Assembly (NCBI GenBank): GCA_944336475.1
Contig: CALVLD010000001.1
Location: 1 to 64,000, forward strand
DNA length: 64,000 bases
Origin: an uncultured Clostridia bacterium
GTDB taxonomy: Bacteria; Bacillota; Clostridia; Christensenellales; CAG-138
Direction of reading: 5' to 3'
Part shown: positions 1-7,965 of the stretch, piece by piece
How positions within the stretch are numbered: the stretch's first letter is position 1
Layout of the letters: the number at the start of each line of letters is the position of its first letter
Notes under the pieces: generated by a model
Databases searched by the model: none
Seen by the model: the letters and a program-made list of their open reading frames with translations, nothing else
Told to the model about the DNA's origin: nothing
Made by a program: the position numbers and the translations under genes

Positions 1-64
1 TTTTGAAATGAGCTTGTCATGCCATTAGCCTGTTTTTTTCGATTTTCCTCATAATATACACGAG

Positions 65-82
65 GGGATGAAAAATCATCCC
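65..82 (+). promoter_or_regulatory. Small hairpin in the leader of the primase gene
   Basis: A perfect 7-bp inverted repeat (GGGATGA/TCATCCC) with an AAAA loop lies about 30 nt before the primase start, just after an AT-rich stretch (CATAATAT at 48-55) that could be a -10 region. It may be a leader hairpin or an operator. No T-run follows, so it is not an intrinsic terminator. Confidence 0.35.
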
Positions 83-110
83 TAATCAATAAGAATTATG
101 GAGGAATGCG

Positions 111-728
111 ATGAATGTATTCGGAGCAGTAAAGACAAGTATCAACACAAGAGAAGCGGCGGAGAGGTACGGCGTGGAAGTCAACCGTCACGGGAAAGCA
201 CTCTGCCCATTCCACAATGACCGCAATCCGAGCCTGTTTGTGGACGATGACCACTACCATTGTTTCGCTTGCGGCGAGCATGGGGACGTGATCGACTTCA
301 CAGCAAAGCTCCACGGCTTGACCCTGTACGATGCAGCGAAGAAGCTGGCATACGACTTCGGCATCACGCAGGACAAGCCACCCGACAAGGCAATGCAGGA
401 AAAACTGAACAAGAAAAGCGAAGCACAGCGACTCAGAGAAAATGAGAAGTTGTGCTTTTCTGCGCTCTTGGAGTATATGAAGCTGCTTCAAGAATGGAAG
501 CGGCTGTATGCGCCGAGATCGCCGGAGGACACGCAGGATGATCGTTTTGTGGAAGCCTGCCACACGCTCGATTATGTGGAGTATCTGGTGGATCTTCTGA
601 TTATGGGAGATTCTTATGAGCGCACCGAGGTTATCGACATGATGATGACCGATGGCAAGCTTCAAAAGCTGCAAATGCATCTGAAAAAACACAGAAAGGA
701 GAGGTCTTATGAGCAAGAAGAAAGATGA
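111..728 (+). CDS. CHC2 zinc-finger primase-like protein
   Basis: 205 residues. The N-terminus holds a DnaG-type CHC2 zinc finger with Cys32, His35, Cys51 and Cys54 (CPFH...CFAC), the module that lets primases recognise single-stranded template. The TOPRIM catalytic domain of full primases is absent, so this is the short element-borne form that works with a separate helicase-primase. The second half is charged and probably helical. GGAGGAATGCG precedes the ATG. The end overlaps the next gene by 20 bp, so the two are translationally coupled. Likely role: replication of the excised element. Polymerase activity of its own is not expected. Confidence 0.85.
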   Translation: MNVFGAVKTSINTREAAERYGVEVNRHGKALCPFHNDRNPSLFVDDDHYHCFACGEHGDVIDFTAKLHGLTLYDAAKKLAYDFGITQDKPPDKAMQEKLNKKSEAQRLRENEKLCFSALLEYMKLLQEWKRLYAPRSPEDTQDDRFVEACHTLDYVEYLVDLLIMGDSYERTEVIDMMMTDGKLQKLQMHLKKHRKERSYEQEER

Positions 729-2031
729 TTGCATTGAAGAACAGCCGGGATGGTATAACGGACAGTTTTTGGATGAAGTCGGCTTTTGCTGTGATTTCAT
801 CTGCCGTCACCCTATGGTTTGTGTGGGCGGCAAGTTCTTTTCTAAAGAGGGACGCATCCACGATGAAAACGGCATCAAGAAGGAGATTTACGAAATGCTG
901 CGTCCCTTTCTGAAAGTAGGGCTGGCTAAAAAATGCTCCAATCTGCTTGAAATGCTCCGCATGGAAGCATACAAGGACAACTTACCCGTCCACGAGGACA
1001 GGCTGCACGTTGCCAACGGCACGTTGTTTGTCAGGGGCGAGTTCAGCGAACACAAGGAGTTCTGCCGTAACCGTCTGCCCGTCAAATACAATCCCGATGC
1101 TCCACAGCCTGTAACATGGCTGCATTTTTTATCAGAACTGTTGGAGGATGAGGACATTCTGACCTTGCAGGAGTATCTCGGCTACTGCCTTATCCCTACC
1201 ACACGGGGACAGACCATGATGCTTCTGAAGGGCAACGGCGGCGAGGGTAAAAGCCGTATCGGTGTTGTCATGCAGGCTATGCTCGGTGCCAATCTGAAAA
1301 ACGGCAGCATTGCCAAGGTAGAGCGCAGCCCCTTTGCCAGAGCCGATCTGGAACATGAGCTTGTCATGGTGGACGATGACATGAAGATGGAAGCGCTCAA
1401 ATCTACACACTATCTGAAATCCCTTATCACAGCGGAAATGCCGATGGATTTGGAGCGCAAGGGCGAACAGAGCTACCAAGGCGAAATGTACGTCCGTTTC
1501 CTTGCGTTTTCCAACGGCGATCTGGAATCTCTATATGACCATTCAGACGGTTTTTACCGCAGACAGCTTATTCTGTCAGTAAAGAAGAAACCGCTTGATC
1601 GTGAGGACGATCCTTTCCTTGCGGACAAGCTCGTTGCGGAAGTCGAGGGCATTTTCCTATGGTGTCTGGACGGTCTGCGTAGGTTGATAGCGAATAACTA
1701 CCGCTTCTCCGAAAGTAATCGCACCAAGGACAATCGAGAACAGGCAAGGCGTGATGCGGACAATGTACTGCTGTTCCTGCGCTCGGAGGGATATATCCGG
1801 TTGAAAGCGGACAGTACCATTACCTCTGCCGATCTGTACGCCATCTATTGTATCTGGTGCAATGATAACACCTACAAGCCACTGGCGGCACGAACGGTCA
1901 GCATGACCCTAAAGAAACACGCAGACGAGTTCGGTCTGGAACATGACAACCACATCACAAATTCCCTCGGCAAACAGGTCAACGGCTTTTGGGGCATTGA
2001 AGCGTTGATCTCGCCGGGATTTTGTAACTGA
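709..2031 (+). CDS. P4/D5-type helicase-primase (DUF5906-like)
   Basis: 440 residues. A Walker A motif (GNGGEGKS) near residue 175 and an acidic Walker B (VMVDDDM) near 220 mark the SF3-type ATPase of phage P4 alpha and poxvirus D5 helicases. The region before it resembles the D5 N-terminal domain, and the C-terminus has a winged-helix-like segment usual for these proteins. It should unwind origin DNA for replication of the excised element together with the CHC2 protein encoded just upstream. ATG preceded by AAAGGAGAGGTCTT. It is shorter than P4 alpha because the primase module is a separate protein here. Confidence 0.85.
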   Translation: MSKKKDDCIEEQPGWYNGQFLDEVGFCCDFICRHPMVCVGGKFFSKEGRIHDENGIKKEIYEMLRPFLKVGLAKKCSNLLEMLRMEAYKDNLPVHEDRLHVANGTLFVRGEFSEHKEFCRNRLPVKYNPDAPQPVTWLHFLSELLEDEDILTLQEYLGYCLIPTTRGQTMMLLKGNGGEGKSRIGVVMQAMLGANLKNGSIAKVERSPFARADLEHELVMVDDDMKMEALKSTHYLKSLITAEMPMDLERKGEQSYQGEMYVRFLAFSNGDLESLYDHSDGFYRRQLILSVKKKPLDREDDPFLADKLVAEVEGIFLWCLDGLRRLIANNYRFSESNRTKDNREQARRDADNVLLFLRSEGYIRLKADSTITSADLYAIYCIWCNDNTYKPLAARTVSMTLKKHADEFGLEHDNHITNSLGKQVNGFWGIEALISPGFCN

Positions 2032-2123
2032 ACTCAAATTTCTCCATCCATCTATCCCATCCATCCCGAAAACGGCGGTATCTCGGATAGATGGATGGAT
2101 AGGATGGATGTTTTCAAGTTCAG
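2028..2123. repeat. Nested inverted repeat, candidate oriT or replication origin
   Basis: Outer arms CTGAACT (2028-2034) and AGTTCAG (2117-2123) enclose a perfect 15-bp inner pair (2043-2057 with 2085-2099) built of CCATC/GGATG units; further CATCC and GGATGG copies lie beside the arms (2058-2066, 2100-2109). It starts at the stop codon of the helicase gene and lies upstream of the relaxase. Iteron-like GGATGG units next to replication genes suggest an origin; inverted repeats upstream of a MobV gene suggest oriT. No poly-T tail follows, so a simple terminator is less likely. Confidence 0.55.
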
Positions 2124-2489
2124 CCGTGAAATCTGCTAAGTTCTCATTTTGGGAACTTACCACATCCGCAACACGTACCATTATCAAGGCTGTTTTTCCA
2201 TGCTCCAAATCAAGCCTTGTGCAATCCGTGAAGTTTTACACCGCAGGAAGTATCAAAATCATCATTCGGTGATTTACGGGACGGTGAAGCACATTCACGG
2301 AACTGTGGTGCTCCTTCCTGTTTCGTCTGCTCTCCCACATATCGGTAAACCCGGTAGGGTGCTGTTATGAACAGGACTACGCAGCGTGAAATCTGAGAGA
2401 AAAACACCATCATCAAAATCAACACTTGTCGGTGACAGCAATTCACCGCACAGAAAACCAACATCACGAATTTATGGAGGAGTTTTTAT
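2124..2489. other. Non-coding region of the element with short repeats
   Basis: About 366 bp with no convincing ORF. It holds a 7-bp inverted repeat TAAGTTC/GAACTTA (about 2138-2160), and the 11-bp word CGTGAAATCTG twice as a direct repeat (2125-2135 and 2385-2395), so the repeat brackets most of the region. The last part carries GGAGGAG, the ribosome site of the small HTH gene. The relaxase nick site may be here, but I cannot place it. Confidence 0.45.
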
Positions 2490-2711
2490 ATGAAATCGAA
2501 TTTGAGAAATGAAATCAAGTCGTACATTGTACGGCAAGGAATGACTATGCAGGAGGTCGTTGACCTTCTTTCGGATGAATACGGATGGAGTGACAGCGTT
2601 TCCAATCTGTCCAACAAGCTCCAGCGTGAATCGCTCCGCTATACCGAAGCGGTACAGCTTGCCGATGTGCTGGGCTTTGAAATCGTATGGAGAAAGAGGG
2701 GTGATCGCTGA
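2490..2711 (+). CDS. Small HTH DNA-binding protein
   Basis: 73 residues, preceded by GGAGGAGTTTTTAT. The sequence has the pattern of a compact Cro/C1-like helix-turn-helix (TMQEVVDLL...VSNLSNKLQRESLRYTEAVQLADVLG), with the recognition helix around residues 35-50. Its stop codon overlaps the ATG of the relaxase gene by one base (TGATG), so the two are coupled. Likely a regulator of the mobilization operon or an accessory protein of the relaxosome. Exact family not certain; it resembles short DUF6471-like proteins. Confidence 0.7.
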   Translation: MKSNLRNEIKSYIVRQGMTMQEVVDLLSDEYGWSDSVSNLSNKLQRESLRYTEAVQLADVLGFEIVWRKRGDR

Positions 2712-3685
2712 TGGCAGCACCGCAGTACGCAATTTTACGCTTTGCCAAGTACAAGGGACCGGAAATCAGCGGCATTGAAGCGCACAATGAGCGCACCAAG
2801 GAGAAATACGCAAGCAATCCCGACATTGACCCGTCCCGTACACACTTGAATTTCCATCTTATCAAGCCCGAAAGAAAATACCGAGCAGAATCCGAAAAAC
2901 AGATCGCAGAAGCAGGTTGCCGTACACGTTCTGACAGCGTTCGTGTGGTGGAAGCTCTCATTACCGCTACGCCGGAGTTTTTTAAGGGGAAGAAAAGAGC
3001 CGAAATCAAAGAGTTCTTCAATGAAGCATTGGAGTTCATTAAGCAGAATCAAGCTCCCGAAACGATCATATCCGCTGTGGTGCATCTGGACGAGAAATCG
3101 CCCCATATGCACCTTTGTTTTGTCCCTCTGACTGAGGACAAGCGTTTATGCGCTAAAGAAATCTTGGGCAACAAGAAAAAGCTGACCCAGTGGCAGGACA
3201 AGTATTGGGAACACATGGTCAAGAAATATCCCGATCTGGAGCGTGGCGAAAGTGCCAGCGAGACCGGGCGTGACCATATCCCTACAAGGGTATTCAAGCA
3301 AATGGCAAGGCTCAACAAGCAGCATGACAAGCTCGCTGAACTGCTCTCCGATATGAAATTTACGAACTACAAGGAACGCTCCGCACAGATTGCGGCATTT
3401 CTTGAAAAGTATATCCCCGATGTTGCCGCCATGGAAACGCAGATGAAGAAATACGAAAAGTTCTTCAAGACCGCAGACGGCAAGCAGAAAGCGTTGGAGA
3501 AGAAAAACGCCGATCTGTCCGCTGCGCTGGAAAAGAGCGAACAGCAGAGTACGCTCAAAAAGTTGCAGGAAGCCAGACTTCTGAATGACTATGAGCGTGT
3601 CAAGGGTATTCTTGACCGCATTCCGCCGGAGATCATCAAGGCGTATACCCACCGCAGCGCACAAAAACACGATATTAACCGCTAA
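2711..3685 (+). CDS. MobV-family relaxase (Pre/Mob)
   Basis: 324 residues. The N-terminal 200 residues carry the MobV signatures: HNER at 25-28 and the metal-binding motif HLDEKSPHMH at 125-134 (His125, His132, His134). Relaxases of this family nick one strand at oriT and pilot it into a recipient using another element's conjugation apparatus. The region from about 215 to 300 is rich in Lys, Glu and Ala and should be coiled coil. The length is shorter than plasmid Pre proteins (400 or more) but usual for chromosomal elements. Preceded by and overlapping the HTH gene. Confidence 0.9.
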   Translation: MAAPQYAILRFAKYKGPEISGIEAHNERTKEKYASNPDIDPSRTHLNFHLIKPERKYRAESEKQIAEAGCRTRSDSVRVVEALITATPEFFKGKKRAEIKEFFNEALEFIKQNQAPETIISAVVHLDEKSPHMHLCFVPLTEDKRLCAKEILGNKKKLTQWQDKYWEHMVKKYPDLERGESASETGRDHIPTRVFKQMARLNKQHDKLAELLSDMKFTNYKERSAQIAAFLEKYIPDVAAMETQMKKYEKFFKTADGKQKALEKKNADLSAALEKSEQQSTLKKLQEARLLNDYERVKGILDRIPPEIIKAYTHRSAQKHDINR

Positions 3686-3702
3686 GAAAGGACATTTTGC
3701 CT

Positions 3703-4083
3703 ATGAAGAAAAACAAGACCTATACCGTAACCCAGCTTAACAAAATGATGATGCGTGATGACCTCTCCTTGTGGGAGATCATTGAAGCCTGTGCCTTTAT
3801 CGACATCTGCGATTGTTATGAGCCGATGTTCTATCCTCCCAAGGAGCAGGAGGACGAATGGCGCAGGATGCGTGGAGAATATGAGCCGGAGCCTACCCTT
3901 GAAAATACTTCGTTCTATGTCACCGAGCCTGACGGAACGAAGTATTTTTATTGCGGCAACACCCGCACCAAGGTAAAGGAGTTCTTCGCTCCCAACGGCA
4001 AGACAATGGATGCTCTGATTGAAAAGCTTGTCCGCTTTGCCGCAGGAAGTACCGTTTCCGCAGAAATTTCGATGAATTGTTAA
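3703..4083 (+). CDS. Hypothetical element protein
   Basis: 126 residues, start chosen at the ATG 10 nt after AAAGGA rather than the TTG six bases earlier. Acidic N-terminal half with DICDCYEPMFYPP, then a TEPDGTKYFYCGN segment. No known domain recognised and no membrane segment or signal peptide. It sits between relaxase and recombinase, 17 bp after the relaxase, so it is probably co-transcribed with the mobilization genes. Confidence 0.7.
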   Translation: MKKNKTYTVTQLNKMMMRDDLSLWEIIEACAFIDICDCYEPMFYPPKEQEDEWRRMRGEYEPEPTLENTSFYVTEPDGTKYFYCGNTRTKVKEFFAPNGKTMDALIEKLVRFAAGSTVSAEISMNC

Positions 4084-4093
4084 CAGAATCGCA

Positions 4094-4154
4094 TTGAATC
4101 ACAGCCCACGCTTATGGTATAATGTATTATAGGGAAGTATTGTAAGCGTGGGTT
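4094..4154 (+). promoter_or_regulatory. Recombinase promoter framed by an inverted repeat
   Basis: -35 TTGAAT (4094-4099), 18-bp spacer, -10 TATAAT (4118-4123). Arms AGCCCACGCTTA (4103-4114) and TAAGCGTGGGTT (4143-4154) pair over 11 of 12 bases. The left arm lies in the spacer and the right arm in the leader, so the arms enclose the -10 box and the start site. This looks like an operator for a dimeric repressor. Confidence 0.65.
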
Positions 4155-4178
4155 GTTTCACGAACAGGAGGATTTTTA

Positions 4179-5792
4179 ATGAAGCAACCGTACAATACAG
4201 CACTATATATGAGACTCAGCCGTGATGACGAGAATTATGGCGACAGCGTTTCCATCGAGACCCAGCGAACCATTTTACAGCAGTACGCAAAGGAACAAGA
4301 GCTTCATGTGGTTGGCGAGTACATCGACGACGGATGGAGTGGCACTACCTTTGAAAGACCGAATTTCAAGCGAATGATGGCAGATGTGGATGCAGGACGA
4401 GTGAACTGCATCGTGACCAAAGACCTCAGCCGCTTCGGGCGTGACCACATTATGGTCGGCTACTATCTGGAATACGAGTTCCCGGAGAAGCAAGTGCGAT
4501 ATATCGCCGTATCCGAGAACGAGGATACCAAGAAAGGCTTGTCCGATTTCGTGCCTTTCAAAAATCTTTTCAATGAATGGTTTGCCAAGGACACCAGCCG
4601 CAAGGTAAAGACCGCACTTCATGCCAAGTTTGCCGCAGGAGAACGCACCTTTGCCTATGCACCGCTTGGGTATATCCGACATCCAGAAATCAAGAACGCC
4701 ATTGTGATTGATGTGGAGACTCGCTGGATTATCGAGAAAATCTTTGATCTCGCTGTCAACGGCGCAGGTGCTGCCAAGATTACAAGGACTTTGGTGGAAG
4801 AACAGGTTCCTACTGCCGGATGGCTGAACTTTCAGCGATATGGGAAATTTGCTCATATCTACGAGGGAGCACCTGCTGAAAAATCTTATGCGTGGACGGT
4901 ATCACAGGTCAAAAGCATCTTGAAAGACGAAACCTATATAGGCAACAGCGTACACAACAAGCAGACCAACATTTCTTACAAGAACAAGAAGAAAGTACGC
5001 AAGCCGCAGGAAGAATGGTTCAGAGTGGAGAACACCCACGAAGCCATTATTTCAAGGGAAGTCTTTGAACAGGTGCAAACGCAGATCGCCAGCCGCCGCA
5101 GACAGCAAAAGGATGCTACCACACAGATATTTGCAGGACTTGTCCGCTGCGCTGATTGTGGATGGTCAATGAGCTTCGGCACAAACAAGCAGAACAGTAA
5201 ACCGTACAGCTATTTCAACTGTACCTCTTACAGACAGCTTGGCAAGGTCAGCGGTGTCTGCTCCGCACACTATATCCGCTATGACTACCTCTACACCTAC
5301 GTTCTGTCCAGAATACAGGATTTGTCGAGACAGGCACAGGTGGATGAAAAGGAACTTCTGCGTCGGATACTGAAAGCCAGTGAACAGGAGCTTGCTGCCA
5401 GTGCCAAAAGGCAGAGTGCCGAGCTTACAAGAGCCGAGAAGCGCAGAACAGAGGTTGACCGCAAGTTTGCGAAGCTGTATGAGGACTGGTCGGACGGTCG
5501 TATCACGGAGTACAACTTCAACATGATGTCTCAGAAATATCAGACCGAGCAGCAGGAGCTTGTCGAGAAGATTGAAAGGCTGTCTGCCGAGCTTGAATCT
5601 GAAAAGCAAACAACTGTCGATGCGGAGACGTGGATTTCTCTTATCAAGCAGTACGCAAACCCCACCGAACTGACAGCGGAGCTTCTGAATATGCTGATTG
5701 AAAAGATTGTGATTCACGAAGCAACCACCGTGGACGGTATGCGTGAGCAGAACATTGACATCTACTACCGCTTTATCGGCAAAATTGAGTAA
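4179..5792 (+). CDS. Large serine recombinase (TnpX-like integrase)
   Basis: 537 residues. The N-terminal resolvase domain shows the catalytic Ser14 (YMRLSRDDEN), SIETQR and the arginine-rich DLSRFGRDHIMVGYYLE motif. A recombinase domain follows (about 160-270), then a zinc ribbon (CADCGWSMSFG...CTSY...CSAHY, about 325-365), a long coiled coil (about 380-470) and a C-terminal DUF4368-type tail. Such enzymes integrate and excise mobile elements between short dinucleotide cores without host factors. Ribosome site AGGAGG 8 nt before ATG. It is the terminal gene of the element, next to its attachment site. Confidence 0.95.
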   Translation: MKQPYNTALYMRLSRDDENYGDSVSIETQRTILQQYAKEQELHVVGEYIDDGWSGTTFERPNFKRMMADVDAGRVNCIVTKDLSRFGRDHIMVGYYLEYEFPEKQVRYIAVSENEDTKKGLSDFVPFKNLFNEWFAKDTSRKVKTALHAKFAAGERTFAYAPLGYIRHPEIKNAIVIDVETRWIIEKIFDLAVNGAGAAKITRTLVEEQVPTAGWLNFQRYGKFAHIYEGAPAEKSYAWTVSQVKSILKDETYIGNSVHNKQTNISYKNKKKVRKPQEEWFRVENTHEAIISREVFEQVQTQIASRRRQQKDATTQIFAGLVRCADCGWSMSFGTNKQNSKPYSYFNCTSYRQLGKVSGVCSAHYIRYDYLYTYVLSRIQDLSRQAQVDEKELLRRILKASEQELAASAKRQSAELTRAEKRRTEVDRKFAKLYEDWSDGRITEYNFNMMSQKYQTEQQELVEKIERLSAELESEKQTTVDAETWISLIKQYANPTELTAELLNMLIEKIVIHEATTVDGMREQNIDIYYRFIGKIE

Positions 5793-5802
5793 AACAACAG
5801 AT

Positions 5803-5836
5803 ATGAGTGCCTATGCAAGTAGGCGTAGGCACTCAT
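5803..5836 (+). terminator. Hairpin after the recombinase
   Basis: 14-bp stem (5803-5816 with 5823-5836, one G-U pair) and a 6-nt loop (AAGTAG), 10 bp after the recombinase stop. No clear T-run follows, so it may end transcription weakly, protect the mRNA end, or belong to the recombinase binding site at the element end. Confidence 0.5.
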
Positions 5837-5849
5837 ACATAACCAATAT

Positions 5850-5866
5850 CTTTAAGTGCGGGAAAC
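5850..5866. other. Approximate right attachment junction (attR)
   Basis: The sequence changes here from element tail to the interior of a repressor gene: a TAA stop at 5853-5855 is followed at once by codons ETGASSPDAEQF, which in intact HTH-S24 repressors is mid-protein. The string GGGAAACGGG contains a GA dinucleotide, the core used by TnpX-type recombinases, but I cannot fix the exact base without the left junction. Confidence 0.5.
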
Positions 5867-6437
5867 GGGTGCAAGCTCCCCCGATGCGGAGCAGTTCATT
5901 TGGCTGTGCGAGCTCTACGGTGTGTCGGATGTGTGCTCGGAATTTCTCAATATCGGCGGCAGAGACCCGCTTCATGGGCTCAATCGTGAGGGCATTCGTG
6001 CGGCAAAGGACTACATCGAGCTTCTGCTTCTGAGCGAGCGATATTCAGCCGCGCTCAAGCCCCGATCCTCCACCCGTAGGGTCGTTCCCCTTTTCGATCT
6101 GCCCGTGTCGGCCGGCACCGGCGTGTTTCTTGACAGCAATGATTACGAGCCGTATGAGGCTGACGATCTGCCCCCCGAAGCAAACTTTGCGGTGCGCATA
6201 AGCGGCGACTCCATGGAGCCTCTGCTGCATGACGGTCAGATAGTTGCCGTTCAGAGGACTTCCGTATTGGAAAACGGAGAGATCGGAATCTTTGTGTTCA
6301 ATGGCGATTCCTACTGCAAAAAGCTTGAGAAGGACGGCGGCTTGAAGCTCGTCTCCCTCAATAAGCAGTATAAGCCCATAATCGTAAAGTATGCCTATGA
6401 TCTGCGTGTTGTGGGCAGGGTGCTGAATGTGGACTAA
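5856..6437 (+). pseudogene. LexA-like HTH/S24 repressor, 5' end lost to element insertion
   Basis: 193 codons remain. Residues ETGASSPDAEQFIWLCELYGV match the last helices of a Cro/C1 HTH domain, and the C-terminal half is a complete S24 peptidase fold: VRISGDSMEPLLHDGQ carries the serine nucleophile and SYCKKL the likely lysine. Intact relatives are self-cleaving or ligand-sensing repressors with about 60 more N-terminal residues including the DNA-reading helix. The frame is closed by a TAA directly upstream, and the only possible start (GTG) has no ribosome site. The missing 5' part should sit beyond the left end of the element. Likely non-functional as a repressor while the element is integrated. 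Confidence 0.8.
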
Positions 6438-6513
6438 TGCGTCCGTGAGGATGGCCGGCTCTCTCTCATTGAGGCGATGGACGGATAGCCTATATCTTTT
6501 AACCTATTTGGTA

Positions 6514-6556
6514 TTGCAAAAATGTATATTAAGTGTTATAATCAGCCTGCAGGCTG
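6514..6556 (+). promoter_or_regulatory. ssnA-ygfK promoter with palindromic operator
   Basis: -35 TTGCAA (6514-6519), 17-bp spacer, perfect -10 TATAAT (6537-6542). Immediately after it comes a perfect 14-bp palindrome CAGCCTGCAGGCTG (6543-6556) that covers the expected start site, the position of a classical repressor operator. Confidence 0.75.
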
Positions 6557-6572
6557 AAAGGGAGTGTTTCGC

Positions 6573-6602
6573 ACACGGGCTTGGTATAAACCGGCTCGTG
6601 TA
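6573..6602 (+). promoter_or_regulatory. Imperfect hairpin in the ssnA leader
   Basis: ACACGGGC (6573-6580) and GGCTCGTGT (6593-6601) can pair over most bases, around an inner GGT/ACC pair. It ends 10 nt before the AAAGGAGG ribosome site. Not matched by eye to any riboswitch I know. Confidence 0.35.
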
Positions 6603-6625
6603 CTTTTATCAAAGGAGGTATCAGC

Positions 6626-7951
6626 ATGTACATCATCGGCAACGGGCGTCTGCTCACCAGGGCAGAGTCTATCCCGTATCTGGACGACGGTGCGGTAGCC
6701 GTAAAAGGCGAGCGCATAGTCGATATCGGCATGACGCAGGATATGCGTTCAAAGTACCCCCAAGCGGAGTTCGTAGATGCAAATCACGGGGTCATAATGC
6801 CGGGGCTTATAAATGCGCATACGCATATTTACAGCGCATTTGCCCGCGGACTGTCAATGCCTGATTATAACCCCACATGCTTCTATGAGATACTTGACGG
6901 TATGTGGTGGCGTTTGGATCGTCATCTTACGCTTGACGCTTGCCGCATGAGCGCATACGCTACCATCGCAGAATGTATCAAGAACGGCGTTACTTCCATC
7001 TTCGATCACCATGCAAGCTTCTATCAGCCCAAGGGTTCGCTTAATGCTATTGCCGAGGCGTCCGGCAAGCTCGGCATCCGGGCCTGCCTATGCTATGAGA
7101 CCAGCGAGCGTGACGGCGAGCAAAAGTGCAGGGAATCCGTTGAGGAGAATTTAGGGTTCATCGACTATTGCCAGAACAATCCGTCCAAGTATTTGCGGGC
7201 GATGTTTGGCATGCATGCCTCGTTCACTATCGGTGAAGCCACAATGAAGGAGTGCGTGAAGCGCAACGTAGGAAGGGTTGGCTTCCACATACATGTTTCG
7301 GAGGGTTTGGATGATGTCTACGACGCCATGCACAAGTATCAAAAGACCCCGGTGCGGAGGTTGTATGACCTTGGCATACTAGGTGAAAATACCATACTCG
7401 GTCACTGCATTCATGTTACCGAACCGGAGATGGAGTTGATAAAAAAGACGAATACAATCGTTGTCAACAATCCTGCATCCAACATGGGCAATGCGGTGGG
7501 TTGCTCCCCAATAATTGAGTTCTATCACCGCGGCATACGCCTTGGTCTCGGCACGGATGCCTACACTAACGACATGCTTGAAAGTGCCAAGACAGCGCTT
7601 GCGATACAGCGTCACAATTCTAAAGTTCCCACAGCAGGCTGGAATGAGGTAACATCCATGCTCATAAGCGGCAATGCAGACATCGCATCACGCTGCTTTG
7701 ACGAGCAGCTCGGCTCCATCTCCGTCGGAGCCGCCGCAGATATTATCGTCATGGATTACAAACCGTACACCACATTTAACGAAAACACCGCCAATGGGCA
7801 CATGCTGTTCGGCATGTGCGGCCGTGATTGCACCCTTACAATGGTTGGAGGGCGCATACTCATGCGTGACAGGAAGCTCACGACTATCGATGAGGACAGC
7901 GTCTATTCCGAGATACGCAGGGTTGCCGATTCTGTTTGGAAAAGCGTTTGA
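6626..7951 (+). CDS. ssnA: Putative aminohydrolase SsnA
   Basis: 441 residues, amidohydrolase superfamily, close to SsnA. The metal site is complete: HTH in GLINAHTHIYSAFARG (near residue 65), the second histidine in HIHVSEG, the third in GHCIH, and the catalytic aspartate in GLGTDAYTND. Relatives deaminate or hydrolyse guanine-, chlorotriazine- or hydantoin-like ring compounds; the SsnA substrate itself is not settled. Strong ribosome site AAAGGAGG. It is followed after 14 bp by ygfK, the same pairing as in the Escherichia coli ygeW-ygfK-ssnA purine/selenium region, so an anaerobic purine or other N-heterocycle pathway is likely. Confidence 0.9.
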   Translation: MYIIGNGRLLTRAESIPYLDDGAVAVKGERIVDIGMTQDMRSKYPQAEFVDANHGVIMPGLINAHTHIYSAFARGLSMPDYNPTCFYEILDGMWWRLDRHLTLDACRMSAYATIAECIKNGVTSIFDHHASFYQPKGSLNAIAEASGKLGIRACLCYETSERDGEQKCRESVEENLGFIDYCQNNPSKYLRAMFGMHASFTIGEATMKECVKRNVGRVGFHIHVSEGLDDVYDAMHKYQKTPVRRLYDLGILGENTILGHCIHVTEPEMELIKKTNTIVVNNPASNMGNAVGCSPIIEFYHRGIRLGLGTDAYTNDMLESAKTALAIQRHNSKVPTAGWNEVTSMLISGNADIASRCFDEQLGSISVGAAADIIVMDYKPYTTFNENTANGHMLFGMCGRDCTLTMVGGRILMRDRKLTTIDEDSVYSEIRRVADSVWKSV

Positions 7952-7965
7952 CAGGGAGGTTTAAT

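Larger units (their letters stand above)
1..5860. mobile_element. Integrative mobilizable element, right part
   Basis: A run of plus-strand genes typical of mobilizable elements: CHC2 primase, P4/D5-type helicase, small HTH protein, MobV relaxase, unknown protein and large serine recombinase. The recombinase is the last gene, and directly after it a LexA-like repressor gene begins in mid-domain, so the right junction lies near 5,850-5,866. The left end is outside the window. No conjugation machinery (VirB4, coupling protein) is visible, which fits an element mobilized in trans. The replication module suggests the excised circle can replicate. The gene set and the insertion are seen in the sequence; the element class is inferred from family knowledge. 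Confidence 0.85.

Noticed and set aside
2149-2370. 73-codon frame in the element's non-coding region
   Set aside because: No ribosome site, His/Val-rich composition without motif; region is better explained by inverted repeats.
6543-6625. Possible purine riboswitch before ssnA
   Set aside because: Tempting because of the pathway, but the conserved purine-riboswitch core and three-stem layout are not there; palindrome and leader hairpin are described instead.
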